From positions 144,950-208,949 of the forward strand of contig NZ_KB233224.1 of the NCBI RefSeq assembly GCF_000314855.2: DNA of 64,000 bases, given 5' to 3'. Positions 1 through 9,592 of the stretch are shown here, one piece after another. Under the pieces are notes generated by a model that saw only the letters and a program-made list of their open reading frames with translations, was not told where the DNA came from and ran no database searches. How positions within the stretch are numbered: position 1 is the first letter of the stretch; each line of letters starts with the position of its first letter. Made by a program: the position numbers and the translations under genes. The stretch comes from Providencia burhodogranariea DSM 19968. Its GTDB lineage: Bacteria; Pseudomonadota; Gammaproteobacteria; Enterobacterales; Enterobacteriaceae.

Positions 1-144
1 AAAAATGCACAGCTAGGTACTTATTACACTTTAATTTTGCCTTATCCATTAATTTTCTTTGCTGTTTGGATATTATTACTTGTTGGTTGGTACTATGCGG
101 GCTTACCGATAGGACCTGGGGTTTATCCACTCTTGTCCTCATAA
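1..144 (+). CDS. AbgT-family transporter, C-terminal fragment
   Basis: An open frame runs from base 1 to a TAA at 142-144 and encodes 47 residues. It holds a hydrophobic stretch followed by GLPIGPG, which matches the C-terminal end of AbgT (p-aminobenzoyl-glutamate type) transporters as I recall them. The start lies outside the window. Ion-coupled import or drug efflux are the known roles in this family; the substrate cannot be told from this fragment. A hairpin terminator follows directly. Confidence 0.6.
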   Translation, partial: KNAQLGTYYTLILPYPLIFFAVWILLLVGWYYAGLPIGPGVYPLLSS

Positions 145-153
145 TCAAAAGCT

Positions 154-183
154 AAAAAAAAGGTGCCAAATTGGCACCTTTTT
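154..183. terminator. Bidirectional intrinsic terminator
   Basis: An A-run, the stem GGTGCCA/TGGCACC and a T-run form a symmetric terminator. It lies between the convergent AbgT fragment and typA and should serve both. Confidence 0.85.
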
Positions 184-213
184 CACTCTTAATGACAGTT
201 TTAATAACTGTAA

Positions 214-2037
214 TTAGTCATCTTTAGAACGGCTTGCGCGACGGCGATCGTTCTCATTCAGGTGACGTTTACGCAGACGGATAGACAGCGGAGTCACTTC
301 AACTAATTCGTCATCATCGATAAACTCTAGAGCTTGTTCCAGAGTCATTTTGATTGGTGGTGACAGAGTAGTTGCTTCGTCAGTACCTGATGCACGCATG
401 TTAGTTAATTTCTTACCAGTCAAGCAGTTAACTGTTAAGTCATTTGAGCGTGAGTGAATACCAATAACTTGGCCTTCATAAACTTCTGCACCATGACCTA
501 AGAACAACTTACCACGATCTTGCAGGCTGTATAATGCGTAAGCAACCGCTTTACCTTGACCATTTGAGATCAATACGCCGTTTTGACGGCCACCGATTTC
601 GCCTGGACGAACATCGTCATAATGACTGAATGTTGAATAAAGCAAGCCAGTGCCTGAAGTCATCGTCATGAATTCAGTACGGAAACCAATCAGACCACGG
701 CTAGGGATAATGTAGTCAAGACGTACACGGCCTTTACCATCTGGCATCATGTCACGCAGGTCACCTTTACGCTCACCTAACGCTTTCATGACATCACCTT
801 GATGTTGTTCTTCAACATCTAAGGTCACTTGTTCGAACGGTTCTTGTCTACGACCATCAACTTCACGGAAGATAACTTTTGGACGAGAAACAGCTAATTC
901 GAAACCTTCACGACGCATATTTTCGATCAGAACAGATAAGTGTAGCTCACCACGACCAGAAACACGGAATGCATCTGGATCTTGAGTTTCTTCAACACGC
1001 AGTGCTACGTTATGAACAAGTTCTTTGTTCAGACGGTCAAGAATCTGACGAGAAGTCACATACTTACCTTCACGGCCACAGAATGGCGAGGTGTTAACAC
1101 AATAGAACATGCTAACTGTTGGCTCATCAACCGCTAATGCAGGTAGAGCTTCAACATTACCAACCATACAAATAGTATCAGAGATATTTAGTTCGCCTAG
1201 ACCGGTCAGGGCAACAATATCACCAGCTTCTGCGATTTGTGAATCAATACGCTCTAAACCTAAGTGAGTCAGTACCTTACCGATTTTACCGTTGCGTGTT
1301 TTACCTTCGCTGTCGATAACAGTAACTTGTTGGTTTGGCTTCACAGTACCACGTTTGATACGGCCAATACCGATAACACCTAAGTAGCTGTTGTAATCTA
1401 ATTGCGAAACTTGCATCTGGAAAGGACCTTCCAGATCAACTGCTGGTGGCTCAACATATTTTACGATAGATTCGTAAAGTGGCGTCATATCTTCCGCCAT
1501 TTCTGTATGCTCAAGACCTGCGATACCATTTAATGCAGATGCATAAACGATAGGGAAATCGAGCTGCTCATCCGTAGCACCTAAGTTAACGAATAAGTCG
1601 AATACTTGGTCAACAACCCAGTCAGGGCGTGCGCCTGGACGGTCAACTTTGTTGATAACAACAATTGGTTTTAAGCCATTATCGAAGGCTTTTTGTGTAA
1701 CGAAACGCGTTTGTGGCATTGGGCCATCAGTTGCATCAACCACTAGCAGGACACAGTCAACCATTGACATAACACGTTCAACTTCACCGCCAAAGTCGGC
1801 GTGACCTGGGGTATCTACGATGTTGATGTGGTAGCCATTCCATTGAATAGCGGTATTTTTAGCAAGAATGGTAATACCACGCTCTTTCTCCAAGTCATTG
1901 GAGTCCATAACACGCTCGTCAACAGTTTCACGTTCACCGAACGTGCCTGATTGCTGCAATAATTTACCAACCAGTGTTGTCTTGCCATGGTCAACGTGAG
2001 CGATGATGGCGATATTTCTTAAATTTTGAATTGACAA
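214..2037 (-). CDS. typA: Ribosome-binding GTPase TypA/BipA
   Basis: A translational GTPase of the EF-G/LepA superfamily, 607 residues, the usual length. G motifs are clear: AHVDHGKT at 13-20, GITI near 54-57, DTPGH at 75-79 and NKVD at 129-132, followed by EF-G-like domains and the BipA-specific C-terminal domain. In enterobacteria it helps 50S subunit assembly at low temperature and affects stress and virulence traits. The only start consistent with the frame is TTG at 2035-2037, because an in-frame TAA lies a few codons upstream; initiation may therefore be weak. It points away from glnA, as in E. coli. Confidence 0.97.
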   Translation of the reverse strand: MSIQNLRNIAIIAHVDHGKTTLVGKLLQQSGTFGERETVDERVMDSNDLEKERGITILAKNTAIQWNGYHINIVDTPGHADFGGEVERVMSMVDCVLLVVDATDGPMPQTRFVTQKAFDNGLKPIVVINKVDRPGARPDWVVDQVFDLFVNLGATDEQLDFPIVYASALNGIAGLEHTEMAEDMTPLYESIVKYVEPPAVDLEGPFQMQVSQLDYNSYLGVIGIGRIKRGTVKPNQQVTVIDSEGKTRNGKIGKVLTHLGLERIDSQIAEAGDIVALTGLGELNISDTICMVGNVEALPALAVDEPTVSMFYCVNTSPFCGREGKYVTSRQILDRLNKELVHNVALRVEETQDPDAFRVSGRGELHLSVLIENMRREGFELAVSRPKVIFREVDGRRQEPFEQVTLDVEEQHQGDVMKALGERKGDLRDMMPDGKGRVRLDYIIPSRGLIGFRTEFMTMTSGTGLLYSTFSHYDDVRPGEIGGRQNGVLISNGQGKAVAYALYSLQDRGKLFLGHGAEVYEGQVIGIHSRSNDLTVNCLTGKKLTNMRASGTDEATTLSPPIKMTLEQALEFIDDDELVEVTPLSIRLRKRHLNENDRRRASRSKDD

Positions 2038-2457
2038 GGATTTTTACCATTTAATTGACAGGAAAGGAATATGCTTTATAGAACCTGCTTATCAACAGGG
2101 TGCATACTTTCTTCGTTAATTTGCTGTTATTTTACACGTTTTTCCGCTCAAGTGGAATAAATGTGAAACTCATCACTGTATAAAAAGTTTTTAACTAAAA
2201 AACATTCAGTTGCGTAACAATGGCAGAATATATCAGAAAATAACCCGTATCAGTACTGAGAAATCACAAAGTAACAGGATAATACGCTATATATTAAATG
2301 TTAACAGCCAAAAAAAAGAATAAAAAATAGACTTTCTTTCGCAATTTCCACTTTTTAACCATTTTTTGCAATTTAGATATATCTAAATTGACCAATTAGA
2401 TATATCGGAATATATTAAACTCAAGCTAATTCGATATATCTAAAGAAGGAGAATTAT
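2038..2457. other. typA / yqjI-like divergent intergenic region
   Basis: 420 AT-rich bases between two divergent genes. The typA promoter must lie here, but I cannot place it. The right end carries three GATATATC boxes listed separately. I see no ORF with a credible ribosome binding site. Confidence 0.6.
2369..2444 (+). promoter_or_regulatory. Three GATATATC operator-like boxes before the yqjI-like gene
   Basis: A perfect 22-bp palindrome centred on TAGATATATCTA sits at 2369-2390. A second box, TTAGATATATCGGAA, is at 2396-2410. A third, TTCGATATATCTAAA, is at 2430-2444 and is nearly the inverse of the second. The last box ends a few bases before the AAGGAG ribosome binding site. PadR-type regulators usually bind inverted repeats in their own promoter, so autoregulation is the natural reading. 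Which protein binds is inference. Confidence 0.6.
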
Positions 2458-3117
2458 ATGCGAATTCATTCCTGTCGTCACGTTTATCATTCACGCCACG
2501 AAGATGAGCATGGACACCAATGTTGCCACAGCGAAGGTCGCCATGGTCGTGGTGAAGATCACCGTCACGGAAAAGGTCACCATGAACATAGTGAAAGTCG
2601 TCATAAAGGCCGAGGACGTGGTTTACGTCGTCTATTCGACCATGGTGATCTACATATTATGGTACTCTCATTGGTTGCTAAAAAACCAAGTTATGGTTAT
2701 GAAATAATCAAAGATATTCAGGAAGCCTCAAGCGGTCTTTATGTTCCGAGCCCTGGCGTGATCTACCCAACATTGACGCTACTAGAAGAACAAGGCTTCC
2801 TTGAATCTGAAGTCATTGAGCGTAATCGTAAAAGCTTCACAATCACCCAAGAAGGTGTAGAGCATTTACAGCAAAATCAAGAAACTGAGGCCATTATTTT
2901 TCGTAAATTAGCTAAAGCTCGTGATATGCAACATGGCGGCAATTTAGCAGAAGATATTGAAGTGGCTGTTCATCGATTCAAAGCGTTATTACGTCATAAA
3001 ATGGTTTTAAAACAATTAAATGAAGATCAAACTCGCCAAATTGCACAAATCATTAATGATGCAGTAAAACAAATTGAACAAGTAAATACATTGTTAACCA
3101 ATAATATTGATGATTAA
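2458..3117 (+). CDS. yqjI: PadR-family metal-responsive regulator, YqjI-like
   Basis: 219 residues. The first 49 residues contain 14 His and 3 Cys (HGHQCCH, HRHGKGHH), a metal-binding extension. A PadR winged helix follows (HGDLHIMVLSLVAKKPSYGYEII, then PSPGVIYPTLTLLEEQG) and a C-terminal helical dimerisation region. This architecture is that of E. coli YqjI, a nickel-responsive repressor that controls itself and the ferric reductase gene yqjH. No yqjH-like gene is present here; the downstream convergent gene is yiaA. AAGGAG lies 7 bases before the ATG. Nickel specificity is inferred from the family. Confidence 0.85.
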   Translation: MRIHSCRHVYHSRHEDEHGHQCCHSEGRHGRGEDHRHGKGHHEHSESRHKGRGRGLRRLFDHGDLHIMVLSLVAKKPSYGYEIIKDIQEASSGLYVPSPGVIYPTLTLLEEQGFLESEVIERNRKSFTITQEGVEHLQQNQETEAIIFRKLAKARDMQHGGNLAEDIEVAVHRFKALLRHKMVLKQLNEDQTRQIAQIINDAVKQIEQVNTLLTNNIDD

Positions 3118-3156
3118 CGAATCAACCCTCTGTTTTTATTATTAATAATTAAGCAT

Positions 3157-3186
3157 AAGGCCATGTCAACTATCATGGCCTTATTT
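3157..3186. terminator. Terminator between yqjI-like gene and yiaA
   Basis: The stem AAGGCCATG/CATGGCCTT with an 8-base loop lies between two convergent genes and is followed by TTATTTGTTT. Confidence 0.8.
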
Positions 3187-3188
3187 GT

Positions 3189-3662
3189 TTACTCAATCGC
3201 TTTTTGAGATTCAGTTAAAACTTGAGGTTTAGATCGTTTAGACTGCATTGTCGAAATTGGTGCAATTTGTGACATGTCACGAATATTTTTCTGAATTGAA
3301 ATTGAGCCAAATAAACATAAAAAGAAAGCAATACCATAGAACCCTTTTTCGCTTGGCAATAAATCCGCGTGATACAATCCAATAGCCATTAATGCAATAG
3401 AAATAAAAAATGCTAGCCCACAAGCAATATAGTATGACTGGGTTGTCGGGAGCCCTTCTTCCTTATCTCTAACCGTTTTTTGAATCGATATTGCCGAGAA
3501 AAGGCCTAAAATAAGCACCGCAAAGTAATAACCTTTTTCATTCAATTGCATCTCGGAGCGCCATAACCCTAAAAGATACACAACCACACCACCCACAACC
3601 GCTATCCAAGAAATTAAATGAAAGGCGTTGAATCTATATTCAGTTTTATTATCTTCCTGCAT
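3189..3662 (-). CDS. yiaA: Inner membrane protein YiaA (YiaAB family)
   Basis: 157 residues containing two copies of the YiaA/YiaB two-helix unit, each with a conserved core ([39 protein letters not shown]) and ending in QKTVRDK or QKNIRDM. It closely matches E. coli YiaA as I remember it. Four transmembrane helices are predicted by eye. The molecular function is unknown. GGAG lies 9 bases before the ATG. It is monocistronic and convergent with the yqjI-like gene. Confidence 0.88.
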   Translation of the reverse strand: MQEDNKTEYRFNAFHLISWIAVVGGVVVYLLGLWRSEMQLNEKGYYFAVLILGLFSAISIQKTVRDKEEGLPTTQSYYIACGLAFFISIALMAIGLYHADLLPSEKGFYGIAFFLCLFGSISIQKNIRDMSQIAPISTMQSKRSKPQVLTESQKAIE

Positions 3663-3832
3663 TTTTTATTCTCCATTTTAAAAATATAATTCTATCCGAT
3701 TAACTTCTACTCAAAATAATAAATTTGTAACAATATATCTCCATAGGCAAAATAATTAGCACCAGATTAAAATGATAACTAGGTATAATTAAATTATTTC
3801 GATATATATGAAAGCCGATACCAATACAAATC

Positions 3833-3849
3833 AGCACCATTATGGTGCA
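3833..3849 (+). promoter_or_regulatory. NtrC (GlnG) enhancer site 1 of glnA
   Basis: The palindrome GCACCATTATGGTGC matches the NtrC consensus. Its centre lies about 140 bases upstream of the start predicted from the sigma-54 promoter, the same distance as the high-affinity enhancer of E. coli glnAp2. Confidence 0.9.
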
Positions 3850-3864
3850 TCATTCTTTATAAGT

Positions 3865-3881
3865 CGCCCAACTTTGGTGCA
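3865..3881 (+). promoter_or_regulatory. NtrC enhancer site 2 of glnA
   Basis: GCCCAACTTTGGTGC is a slightly degenerate NtrC dyad centred about -108 from the predicted start, as in E. coli. With site 1 it forms the paired enhancer. Confidence 0.85.
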
Positions 3882-3953
3882 AAAGAAGTAACTTCGCCCT
3901 CTATTAATTCGTCATTACATCGCAACAGCCAGTATTTACTCTATTTTGAAAAG

Positions 3954-3970
3954 TTGGCACAGTTTTCGCT
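3954..3970 (+). promoter_or_regulatory. Sigma-54 promoter of glnA (glnAp2)
   Basis: TTGGCACAGTTTTCGCT gives GG (-24, 3956-3957) and GC (-12, 3968-3969) with exactly 10 bases between them. Transcription should start near 3981. Confidence 0.92.
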
Positions 3971-4093
3971 TATACTTAATTATTAGAAGTGATACGTTGA
4001 AAAACGAATTCTGAACTTCAACTAACAATTGCAAAAAGCAAAGCAACCATATGTTGTTATTTTGCTGACCCTACCCGACCAGGAGAGCCGATA

Positions 4094-5503
4094 ATGTCTG
4101 CAGAACATGTTTTATCGCTGATAGAAGAGCACAAAATCAAATTTATCGACATGCGTTTTACTGATACCAAAGGTAAAGAGCAACACATCACTATCCCTGC
4201 TCACCAAGTCAACGAAGACTTCTTTGAAGAAGGCAAAATGTTTGATGGTTCATCTATCGGTGGCTGGAAAGGTATTAACGAATCAGACATGGTATTGATG
4301 CCTGATACATCAACAGCGCTGCTAGACCCATTCTTCGCAGATCCAACGCTGATTATTCGTTGTGATATTCTTGAGCCAGGTACGATGCAAGGCTACGATC
4401 GTGACCCTCGTTCTATTTCTCAACGCGCAGAAGATTTCCTCCGTGCCAGTGGTATTGCTGACACCGTCCTGTTTGGACCAGAACCTGAATTCTTTATTTT
4501 TGATGATATCCGTTTTGGTAACAGCATGCACAGCAGCTATTATCACATTGATGATATTGAAGCCGCATGGAACACAGGGACCAAATATGAAGGTGGCAAT
4601 AAAGGCCATCGTCCGGGTGTGAAAGGCGGTTACTTCCCTGTTCCACCTGTCGATTCATCACAAGATTTACGTTCTGCAATGTGTACTACCATGGAAGATA
4701 TGGGGCTGGTTGTTGAAGCTCACCACCATGAAGTTGCTACTGCGGGTCAAAACGAAGTTGCATGTCGCTTTAATACCATGACCAAAAAAGCAGATGAGAC
4801 TCAAATTTATAAATATGTCGTGCATAACGTTGCACATGCTTATGGTAAAACTGCAACCTTTATGCCGAAACCATTAGTTGGTGATAACGGTTCTGGTATG
4901 CATTGCCATATGTCACTTTCAAAAGACGGTATCAACCTGTTTGCAGGTGACAAATACGGCGGCCTATCTGAAATGGCTCTCTACTACATTGGTGGGATCA
5001 TCAAACACGCTCGTGCATTGAATGCTTTTACTAACCCAACAACCAACTCATACAAGCGTTTGGTTCCAGGATACGAAGCACCTGTTATGTTGGCTTACTC
5101 AGCGCGTAACCGCTCTGCATCAATCCGTATTCCAGTTGTAGCGAGTACTAAAGCGCGTCGTATTGAAGTCCGTTTCCCAGACCCAGCAGCTAATCCATAT
5201 TTAGCGTTTGCAGCACAGTTAATGGCGGGTCTTGATGGCATCATTAATAAGATCCATCCTGGTGATGCCATGGATAAAAACCTGTATGACCTACCACCGG
5301 AAGAAGCGAAAGAAATCCCAACAGTTGCTGGCTCTTTAGAAGAGGCATTGGCTGAGCTAGATAACAATCGTGAGTTCTTAACACGTGGTGGTGTCTTCAC
5401 TAACGATGCTATCGATGCTTATATCGAATTGCTGCGTAGCGACATTCAACGCGTTCGCATGACACCGCATCCATTAGAATTTGAAATGTACTACAGTGTG
5501 TAA
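4094..5503 (+). CDS. glnA: Glutamine synthetase, type I
   Basis: 469 residues, the E. coli length. It makes glutamine from glutamate, ammonia and ATP as a cytosolic dodecamer. Family signatures are present: FDGSSIGGW early, [22 protein letters not shown], and the adenylylation loop NLYDLPPEE whose Tyr is modified by GlnE. CAGGAGAGCC precedes the ATG by the right distance. It is transcribed from the NtrC-activated sigma-54 promoter just upstream. A terminator separates it from glnL, which also has its own NtrC site. Confidence 0.98.
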   Translation: MSAEHVLSLIEEHKIKFIDMRFTDTKGKEQHITIPAHQVNEDFFEEGKMFDGSSIGGWKGINESDMVLMPDTSTALLDPFFADPTLIIRCDILEPGTMQGYDRDPRSISQRAEDFLRASGIADTVLFGPEPEFFIFDDIRFGNSMHSSYYHIDDIEAAWNTGTKYEGGNKGHRPGVKGGYFPVPPVDSSQDLRSAMCTTMEDMGLVVEAHHHEVATAGQNEVACRFNTMTKKADETQIYKYVVHNVAHAYGKTATFMPKPLVGDNGSGMHCHMSLSKDGINLFAGDKYGGLSEMALYYIGGIIKHARALNAFTNPTTNSYKRLVPGYEAPVMLAYSARNRSASIRIPVVASTKARRIEVRFPDPAANPYLAFAAQLMAGLDGIINKIHPGDAMDKNLYDLPPEEAKEIPTVAGSLEEALAELDNNREFLTRGGVFTNDAIDAYIELLRSDIQRVRMTPHPLEFEMYYSV

Positions 5504-5544
5504 CACGCCGTTCCACTGTTAGTCTTTGTTGCCGTGAAACATTT

Positions 5545-5568
5545 GCCCCATCTCTGATGGGGCCTTTT
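5545..5568 (+). terminator. glnA terminator
   Basis: The stem GCCCCAT/ATGGGGC with a 5-base loop and CTTTT follow glnA. In E. coli this 3' region yields the small RNA GlnZ; whether that holds here is unknown. Confidence 0.8.
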
Positions 5569-5648
5569 ATCTCTAAACCTTTTCGGTGGCATACTCAAAG
5601 TCGATGTAGTTTATTCAAATGCAGCTTTGTTGGGTAGATCAAGTATAA

Positions 5649-5665
5649 TGCACCAAAATAGTGCA
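5649..5665 (+). promoter_or_regulatory. NtrC operator at the glnL promoter
   Basis: TGCACCAAAATAGTGCA is an NtrC dyad ending at the glnL ribosome binding site. In E. coli a similar site represses glnLp, limiting glnLG transcription in nitrogen-rich cells. Confidence 0.85.
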
Positions 5666-5678
5666 GGAGCGAAATTAC

Positions 5679-6728
5679 ATGAAAACCGAACATTTGCCAG
5701 CACCAGAACATATTCTTGATTCACTATTAAATAGTGTATTGATAGTTGATTATGACCTTGTTATTCACTATGCCAACCACTCCGCCTTAGAAATACTCGC
5801 TCAGAGCCAACGCAAAATCTATGGCACACCATTGCCTGTTCTCTGTAGCTATTGCTCTTTAAATGATGAGCTAATGCTAAATAGCTTAAAAGAGGGCCAT
5901 AGCTTTACTGATAACGAAGTCACTTTCGTATTTAGCAATCACTCACATGTGATGTCACTCAGTGCCCAACCTTTTTCAGCACAATTTATTTTGCTAGAGC
6001 TCTCTCAGCTCGATAGTCAACGTCGGCTCAGCCAAGAGCAAGCACAAAACGCGCAACAATTAGCAGCAAGAGAGCTTATTCGAGGCCTCGCACATGAAAT
6101 TAAAAACCCATTAGGTGGATTAAGAGGTGCAGCACAGTTGCTCTCAAAAGCATTGCCTGACCCTCAATTAAATGAATATACACAAGTTATTATTGAACAG
6201 GCAGATAGGCTCAGAGCATTGGTTGATAGATTACTTGGACCCCAATACCCAGGTCCTAAAACGCAGCAAAGTATTCATCATAGCGCAGAAAATATTGTGC
6301 GATTAGTCTCATTAGAGAAACCGGACAATGTCACATTAGTTCGAGATTATGATCCAAGCTTACCTGATCTTGAATACTATCCAGACCAAATCGAACAAGT
6401 ACTACTGAACATTATCCGTAATGCATTACAGGCTCTTTCAGATACAGGCGGTATGATTACTTTACGTACTCGCACCGCGTTCCAAGTCATGCTTCACGGT
6501 GAACGTTATCGATTAGCAGCTCGAATCGATATTGAAGATAATGGCCCGGGCATTCCTCTTGCAATACAAGATACTCTATTCTATCCCATGGTGAGTGGTC
6601 GTTTAGGTGGAACAGGTTTAGGGTTATCTATTGTTCACAGTTTAGTTGACCAGCATGCAGGTAAAATTGAATTTACTAGCTGGCCGGGTCATACCGAGTT
6701 TTCTATTTATCTGCCAATAAAAAAATAG
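5679..6728 (+). CDS. glnL: Nitrogen regulation sensor kinase/phosphatase NtrB
   Basis: 349 residues from the ATG at 5679, the same as E. coli NtrB. An upstream in-frame GTG at 5661 lies inside the NtrC site, and AGGAG at 5665-5669 is well placed for 5679, so the shorter start is preferred. A PAS domain fills residues 5-110. The H box [12 protein letters not shown] places the phosphorylated His at 139, and the N and G boxes ([26 protein letters not shown]) follow. It is soluble, controlled by PII, and phosphorylates or dephosphorylates GlnG encoded 9 bases downstream. Confidence 0.97.
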   Translation: MKTEHLPAPEHILDSLLNSVLIVDYDLVIHYANHSALEILAQSQRKIYGTPLPVLCSYCSLNDELMLNSLKEGHSFTDNEVTFVFSNHSHVMSLSAQPFSAQFILLELSQLDSQRRLSQEQAQNAQQLAARELIRGLAHEIKNPLGGLRGAAQLLSKALPDPQLNEYTQVIIEQADRLRALVDRLLGPQYPGPKTQQSIHHSAENIVRLVSLEKPDNVTLVRDYDPSLPDLEYYPDQIEQVLLNIIRNALQALSDTGGMITLRTRTAFQVMLHGERYRLAARIDIEDNGPGIPLAIQDTLFYPMVSGRLGGTGLGLSIVHSLVDQHAGKIEFTSWPGHTEFSIYLPIKK

Positions 6729-6737
6729 GAGATAACA

Positions 6738-8183
6738 ATGCAACAGGGAAAAATTTGGGTTGTTGATGATGATAGTTCTATTCGTTGGGTACTTGAGCGA
6801 GCCTTAAATAACGCCTCTTTTAATTGCACTTGTTTTAATAGTGCTGATGCTGTTCTTAAAGCACTAGAAAATGATCTCCCTGATGTACTGTTATCAGATA
6901 TTCGCATGCCCGGTATTGATGGTTTAGCACTTCTCAATCAGCTAAAACAATCTCATCCATTGCTACCTATCATTATTATGACTGCTCATTCCGATCTTGA
7001 TGCCGCGGTGAATGCCTATCAATCTGGAGCTTTTGATTATCTGCCTAAGCCTTTTGATATTGATGAAACAGTGGCATTAGTCGAACGAGCATTAAGTCAC
7101 AGCCGCGAGCAAAACCATATTGAGCGCGACCCAAAACAAAAAGTTGATAGCGTATCTTCAACCATGATCGGCGAAGCGCCTGCGATGCAAGAGGTCTACC
7201 GTATTATTGGCCGCCTTTCACGCTCATCTATTAGTGTGCTAATTAATGGTGAATCAGGGACAGGTAAAGAACTGGTTGCACATGCATTGCATCAACATAG
7301 CCCTCGCGCTAGTCAGCCTTTTATTGCGTTAAACATGGCTGCTATCCCCAAAGATTTGATTGAATCAGAGTTATTTGGGCATGAAAAAGGGGCTTTTACA
7401 GGCGCAACTCAAGTCAGACAAGGCCGTTTCGAGCAAGCCAATGGAGGTTCGCTCTTTTTAGATGAGATTGGCGACATGCCTCTCGATATTCAAACACGTC
7501 TATTAAGAGTATTGGCTGAAGGACAATTTTACCGTATTGGTGGTTATACACCGGTTAAAGTTGATGTCCGTATCATTGCCGCAACTCACCAGCATCTCGA
7601 AAAACGCGTTAAAGAAGGCTTGTTTCGTGAAGATTTGTTCCATCGTTTAAATGTTATCCGTGTTCAGCTCCCACCACTAAGAGAAAGAATTGAGGATATC
7701 CCTCGCCTTGCACACTTTTTTTTGCAAAATACAGCAAAAGAACTCGGTGTTGATAGCAAAATACTCCACCCTGATAGTGAACGTATTTTACAGCACTACC
7801 ATTGGTCAGGTAACGTCAGGCAGCTTGAAAACGTTTGCCGCTGGTTAACCGTTATGGCCGCTAGCCAAGAGATCTTACCTCAAGATTTACCGGAAGATCT
7901 TCTCGGTAATGATCAACAAGATGACATTGCAATTGAACCTATTGCACGTAACCACACGCAGAATAATAATATTCCTTGGTTTGAATTACTTGAGCATTGG
8001 ACTGAAAACGCATTGGCTGATGGTAAAGAAAATTTGCTCGCTCAAACAATACCATTGATGGAATACACCATGCTCAACTGTGCTTTGAAATATACCAATG
8101 GGCATAAACAAGAGGCAGCTCGTTTATTAGGCTGGGGACGAAATACACTCACACGCAAGTTAAAAGAATTGGGTATCGAGTAA
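6738..8183 (+). CDS. glnG: Sigma-54 activator NtrC
   Basis: 481 residues, slightly longer than the E. coli protein. It has an N-terminal receiver with acceptor Asp54 (LLSDIRMPG), an AAA+ domain with Walker A GESGTGKE, the sigma-54 loop GAFTGA, Walker B SLFLDEIGD, and a C-terminal Fis-type helix-turn-helix (NGHKQEAARLLGWGRNTLTR). It activates glnAp2 and represses glnLp; sites for both are visible in this window. AGGAG precedes the ATG. The linker near residues 385-420 is variable and rich in Asp, Gln and Asn. Confidence 0.97.
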   Translation: MQQGKIWVVDDDSSIRWVLERALNNASFNCTCFNSADAVLKALENDLPDVLLSDIRMPGIDGLALLNQLKQSHPLLPIIIMTAHSDLDAAVNAYQSGAFDYLPKPFDIDETVALVERALSHSREQNHIERDPKQKVDSVSSTMIGEAPAMQEVYRIIGRLSRSSISVLINGESGTGKELVAHALHQHSPRASQPFIALNMAAIPKDLIESELFGHEKGAFTGATQVRQGRFEQANGGSLFLDEIGDMPLDIQTRLLRVLAEGQFYRIGGYTPVKVDVRIIAATHQHLEKRVKEGLFREDLFHRLNVIRVQLPPLRERIEDIPRLAHFFLQNTAKELGVDSKILHPDSERILQHYHWSGNVRQLENVCRWLTVMAASQEILPQDLPEDLLGNDQQDDIAIEPIARNHTQNNNIPWFELLEHWTENALADGKENLLAQTIPLMEYTMLNCALKYTNGHKQEAARLLGWGRNTLTRKLKELGIE

Positions 8184-8188
8184 AAAAA

Positions 8189-8220
8189 GATAGGGAGTAT
8201 CTCTCCCTATCAGCTTGTTT
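8189..8220 (+). terminator. glnG terminator
   Basis: The stem GATAGGGAG/CTCCCTATC type hairpin at 8189-8211, then CAGCTTGTTTATTCTTTTTT. It ends the glnLG transcript at the left boundary of the accessory block. Confidence 0.75.
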
Positions 8221-8232
8221 ATTCTTTTTTAG

Positions 8233-8376
8233 ATGAAAATGATTAACTTGGCAACTTCAAGACTGCTATTTTTAATTAACCTATTTTTTATCATTTACAA
8301 CATGTTAATTCTATCTGAAGGGAATATCTATCACTCGATTACATCTTATTTTCATTTTATGAACAAACTATTTTAA
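8233..8376 (+). CDS. Possible 47-residue membrane peptide
   Basis: ATG AAA ATG at 8233 opens a frame of 47 codons to TAA at 8374-8376. The first 27 residues are mostly hydrophobic (LLFLINLFFIIYNMLIL), like a signal or membrane anchor. There is no good ribosome binding site, and in such AT-rich DNA hydrophobic ORFs arise by chance. I recognise no family. Confidence 0.18.
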   Translation: MKMINLATSRLLFLINLFFIIYNMLILSEGNIYHSITSYFHFMNKLF

Positions 8377-8597
8377 TCACTACAGATAACTCAGGTTTCA
8401 TTTCTTAAATTAACCTTAAACGACTATCATAATAAAACATGTAACTTTATTTTTGTCTTTATAATAAACACCCCTCTTAAAGAGAAAGTCATAATAAGTC
8501 AAACTATGAATACCTCACCCCTCTTATAAAAAAACAAAAAAAACAAAAAACAAAACCATACACATTATGAGTTAGCTATAAGCCCAATCACGTAATA

Positions 8598-8639
8598 TTA
8601 ATAAATATAAAGAATATAACTTTTATTTATATTTATTAA
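8598..8639. repeat. Perfect 14-bp inverted repeat
   Basis: TTAATAAATATAAA at 8598-8611 is repeated in inverse as TTTATATTTATTAA at 8626-8639, with a 14-base spacer. All arm bases are A or T. It lies 236 bases before the major pilin gene. It could be a regulator site or a cruciform, or a product of composition. Confidence 0.5.
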
Positions 8640-8875
8640 ATATATTACAAATTGTTAATTATCTTCACCCTTAAATTTAAAGCAAAAGAAACCTAACGGA
8701 TAATGTGTTTTTTGATTTTTAAAACTACTGAAAAATAAAAAGCAATAGATTAATCTAAAAAAACACAAACTTGTTTATTGAGTGAAATAGTAACAAAATA
8801 CCCTCGACTAGAGTAGATATGTAACAACTCTAATTAACCCAATTAAAATATAAATATTCTTTTCGGAGAAATTAA

Positions 8876-9400
8876 ATGAAAAAAAAACTACTTGCATCAT
8901 TAATTGCTGCAACATCTATTTTTGCAGTTAATAATGCATTGGCAGCTGATGGTACTATTGAATTTACAGGTGAAATTACTGATCAAGCTTGTGAATTCGC
9001 AACGGGTGCTAATGCATTAAAAGTAATTCTAGGCAAAGTATCTAAAACAGCATTGCCAGCTACAGGTGCTACTGCTGCTGCAACAAAATTCACTATTAAG
9101 CTGATTAATTGCCCTGCAACGGCTATCAGTGCAAAAGTCCAATTTGATGCTGATTCTTATGCAGGTGATGATGAAGTTATTGCACTGAAAGATGAAACTG
9201 ATGTCGCAACAGGTGTTGGTATTCAAATTACAGATGACACAAATACGGTTGTTCCATTATTCACACCATCTAAAGCATATGCATTAAAACAAAGTGTCGA
9301 AAACAGCTTAGATTTTAGAGCTCGTTATATCGCTAAAACAGATGCAGTTACTGTTGGCCCAGCAAACGCTAACGCAACATTTACAATTAACTATAATTAA
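8876..9400 (+). CDS. Major fimbrial subunit (type 1/MR/P family pilin)
   Basis: 174 residues. The signal peptide is residues 1-23 (ending NALA). The mature protein has the chaperone-usher pilin pattern: an N-terminal donor strand (GTIEFTGEI), a Cys39-Cys79 disulphide pair, and the penultimate Tyr of the C-terminal strand (FTINYN). It is the first gene of the operon and is followed by a 190-base gap with a weak hairpin, as often happens when the main pilin must be made in excess. GGAG lies 9 bases before the ATG. It would be the main shaft component; the receptor specificity lies elsewhere. Confidence 0.92.
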   Translation: MKKKLLASLIAATSIFAVNNALAADGTIEFTGEITDQACEFATGANALKVILGKVSKTALPATGATAAATKFTIKLINCPATAISAKVQFDADSYAGDDEVIALKDETDVATGVGIQITDDTNTVVPLFTPSKAYALKQSVENSLDFRARYIAKTDAVTVGPANANATFTINYN

Positions 9401-9538
9401 TTTGATACACCTAAAATAATTATAAGCGTATCTAAGCACTAAGTAAAATGAACTGGATAACCTAGATAACTCTATAATCTAATTATCTAATTATCTAAAT
9501 TCATTAAATTCATTAAATATAAATTGAAATATGACAGT

Positions 9539-9572
9539 TACTTAAGGCCTAAAAGGACTTAAGCCTTATATC
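9539..9572 (+). other. Weak hairpin after the major pilin gene
   Basis: AAGGC and GCCTT arms flank a loop containing AAAAGGACTTAA. A leaky terminator or mRNA-stabilising hairpin would explain high pilin relative to chaperone and usher. The stem is short and the function is inferred. Confidence 0.35.
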
Positions 9573-9592
9573 CTTAATTCAATGGTGAAAAT

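Larger units (their letters stand above)
3663..4093. other. glnA upstream regulatory region
   Basis: 430 bases between yiaA and glnA. They hold two NtrC sites, the sigma-54 promoter and the glnA leader, listed separately. No ORF is seen. Confidence 0.8.
8212..8875. other. AT-rich region upstream of the fimbrial operon
   Basis: About 660 very AT-rich bases. They must carry the fimbrial promoter but I cannot assign one -35/-10 pair. There is a small hydrophobic ORF at 8233-8376 and a perfect 14-bp inverted repeat at 8598-8639. I see no recombinase gene and no paired inverted repeats several hundred bases apart, so a mrp/fim-type invertible switch is not supported. Confidence 0.5.

Noticed and set aside
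8212-8875. Invertible fimbrial promoter as in fimA or mrpA
   Set aside because: No recombinase gene nearby, and the only perfect inverted repeat has a 14-base spacer, far too short for a promoter switch.
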